A stretch of DNA of 6,902 bases from Opitutaceae bacterium UBA3033 (lineage in GTDB: Bacteria; Verrucomicrobiota; Verrucomicrobiia; Opitutales; Opitutaceae): assembly GCA_002367815.1 (NCBI GenBank), contig DFDG01000162.1, forward strand, positions 491 to 7,392, in the 5' to 3' direction. Positions within the stretch are counted from its first letter, which is position 1; every line of letters begins with the position of its first letter. Made by a program: the position numbers and the translations under genes. Of this stretch, positions 5,610 to 6,902 are shown piece after piece. The notes under the pieces were generated by a model. It saw only the letters and a program-made list of their open reading frames with translations, ran no database searches and was not told where the DNA came from.

Positions 5610-6902
5610 ATGCCTGCTTCAAACCCGTCCTCCGCGGCAAAACTATCCACCCGCCATCGCAACCTGTTCAACGGCGACTCTTGCGTCTTTTTCTACAACC
5701 CGGAAAAATGGCAGCCGGAGGATTTCACCCTGCAGCAGGTCGTCAATGCCCGCAGTGGGTTGCTCGATCCCGGCGCGCGGCCGGTGGGTGGACCGTTCAA
5801 GGCCAAAGCGATTCACAACTACGTGGATTTGTTGGCCGACAGCGGGATCGATACTTTTCTGGTCAATGCCAACGCGTCACGGGCTTGGTATCCGAGCAAA
5901 GTGATCCCAACCATTCTCGACGGTTATGTGCGGGGTGATCGCGAGTACTTTCGTGGCCATGCCATCTGTCAGGGCGCGACCGAGCCGGAGGACGAGGAGC
6001 GCTTCATCGACCGGGTCATGCCGTTCATGGATATGTATTTGGATTTGGTGGATGCCGGAGTGGATTGGTTGGCTGAAGCCGCGGCGGCCTGCCGGCGGCG
6101 TGGGGTCTCCCCGTGGGTGTCGATCCGCATGAACGACTACCACGGGCACAAGAACGTCGACGGCAGTTTCTTCAATGTGCCCCTGCTGAAGAATCCGGAG
6201 ATGCGACTGAAGCAAAGTGGCTACGCGCCAACGATGTTTGAACCGGGTTATCGCACCGGCCTGAATTTTGAAAAGACGGAGGTGCGCGATCTGATGATGG
6301 CCCAGATCAAGGAAGTGGTGGAGGACTATGATTACGAAGGCCTCGAACTCGATTGGTGGCGCCAGCCGATGTGTTGTGAGCCCAATGCGACGCAGGCCAC
6401 CATCGACCTGATGACCGACTGGATTCGCGAAGTGCGGGCTCTCACCGATCGGCGTGCGCAGGAGACCGGGCGGCCTTATCCTTTGGGACTGCGCATACCC
6501 GGCCAGTTGGAAACGCTGAAAAGCATTGGCCTCGATGTGGTCACCCTCTGTCGCGAGGGCGTGATCGATTTCGTGGCGCCGTCCGGGTTTTGGTGCACCT
6601 CGTGGGAGATGCCGCATGACATCTTGCGGCAACAACTCGGTGAAGAAGTGACCATCTACGGTGTAATCGAGAACGGCGCCAATTCGTTGCCCACGTTAGC
6701 TCCGGAGATCAATCACACGCAGGGCATCCGTTTCATCTCGTCAAGTCACGAAATGCTGCGCGCCAACGCGGCGGGCAAACTGGTGCTCGGGGCCGATGGC
6801 ATCGAGTGGTTTAATTTCTATTGCACGGATCCGGGGCGGATTCCCGGATTGATTTCCGATTACACCGCCCTGCGTAACATTGACCAATTGGAGTTGTTAC
6901 GA
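5610..6902 (+). CDS. Glycoside-hydrolase-like TIM-barrel protein (3' end missing)
   Basis: An open frame of 431 codons runs from ATG 5610 to the window edge without a stop. I do not recognise a named family, but the pattern is that of a (beta/alpha)8 barrel resembling hypothetical GH10-like proteins of Planctomycetota and Verrucomicrobiota. Strand-like segments are spaced along it: DTFLVNANA (81-89), SPWVSIRMNDYHGH (167-180), GLELDWWRQP (244-253), YPLGLRIPG (290-298), IDFVAPSGFW (319-328), VTIYGVIENG (347-356) and ADGIEWFNFY (395-404). Acidic candidates at strand ends are E246, D248, E354 and E399. A histidine- and cysteine-bearing patch (CC at 255-256) follows the E-x-D motif. No signal peptide is visible, so if it is a glycosidase it acts on imported material. 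It follows the CE7-like gene by 38 bp with no terminator, so it is probably in the same operon. No Shine-Dalgarno motif precedes the ATG. The coding call is firm; the enzyme class is tentative. Confidence 0.82.
   Translation, partial: MPASNPSSAAKLSTRHRNLFNGDSCVFFYNPEKWQPEDFTLQQVVNARSGLLDPGARPVGGPFKAKAIHNYVDLLADSGIDTFLVNANASRAWYPSKVIPTILDGYVRGDREYFRGHAICQGATEPEDEERFIDRVMPFMDMYLDLVDAGVDWLAEAAAACRRRGVSPWVSIRMNDYHGHKNVDGSFFNVPLLKNPEMRLKQSGYAPTMFEPGYRTGLNFEKTEVRDLMMAQIKEVVEDYDYEGLELDWWRQPMCCEPNATQATIDLMTDWIREVRALTDRRAQETGRPYPLGLRIPGQLETLKSIGLDVVTLCREGVIDFVAPSGFWCTSWEMPHDILRQQLGEEVTIYGVIENGANSLPTLAPEINHTQGIRFISSSHEMLRANAAGKLVLGADGIEWFNFYCTDPGRIPGLISDYTALRNIDQLELLR

Noticed and set aside
5877..6635. 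252-codon minus-strand open frame
   Set aside because: Long, but its translation looks like antisense composition, and the plus strand encodes a continuous protein with plausible barrel motifs across the same bases.

Overview
The window is one strand-coherent catabolic gene cluster. A divergent, partial IclR-family regulator lies on the minus strand at the left edge, and six genes run on the plus strand to the right edge, the last one cut off by the window. The sequence is moderately GC-rich throughout, with one homogeneous codon style (many CGG/CGC, GCG, GAT, TTG) and no mobile elements, tRNA, rRNA or CRISPR. The mix of an intracellular SGNH hydrolase carrying a beta-sandwich, a CE7-like esterase and an uncharacterised TIM-barrel protein, together with the near absence of Shine-Dalgarno (SD) motifs, suggests a glycan-degrading heterotroph of the Verrucomicrobiota/Planctomycetota type, possibly Opitutae. 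This is an inference from gene content and style, not a demonstrated placement.

Layout: (1) 1-466, minus: 5' part of an IclR regulator. (2) 467-529: short divergent control region holding a perfect 14-bp palindrome, GGAAC-TATA-GTTCC, the best operator candidate. (3) 530-1492: metal-dependent amidohydrolase-2 family hydrolase. (4) 1467-2216: SDR oxidoreductase overlapping it by 26 bp. (5) 2224-3318: PLP-dependent D-serine dehydratase/D-threonine aldolase-like enzyme. (6) 3319-3430: 112-bp gap with hairpins. (7) 3431-4669: two-domain SGNH hydrolase. (8) 4666-5571: CE7 (acetyl xylan esterase/cephalosporin C deacetylase)-like esterase with an ATGA overlap. (9) 5610 to the end: TIM-barrel, glycoside-hydrolase-like protein, 3' end missing.

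Working model (inference): an imported small acylated conjugate, such as an acyl-sugar or a conjugate containing a hydroxy-amino acid, is deacylated by the SGNH and CE7-like enzymes and perhaps cleaved by the TIM-barrel protein. Its product would be oxidised by the SDR and opened or hydrolysed by the amidohydrolase, while the DSD1-like enzyme deaminates or retro-aldol-cleaves a D-beta-hydroxy amino acid. None of the plus-strand proteins with a visible N-terminus has a convincing signal peptide, so the chemistry appears cytoplasmic. The IclR protein would sense a pathway intermediate. The substrate cannot be named from sequence, and I do not recognise this exact gene combination as a described pathway.
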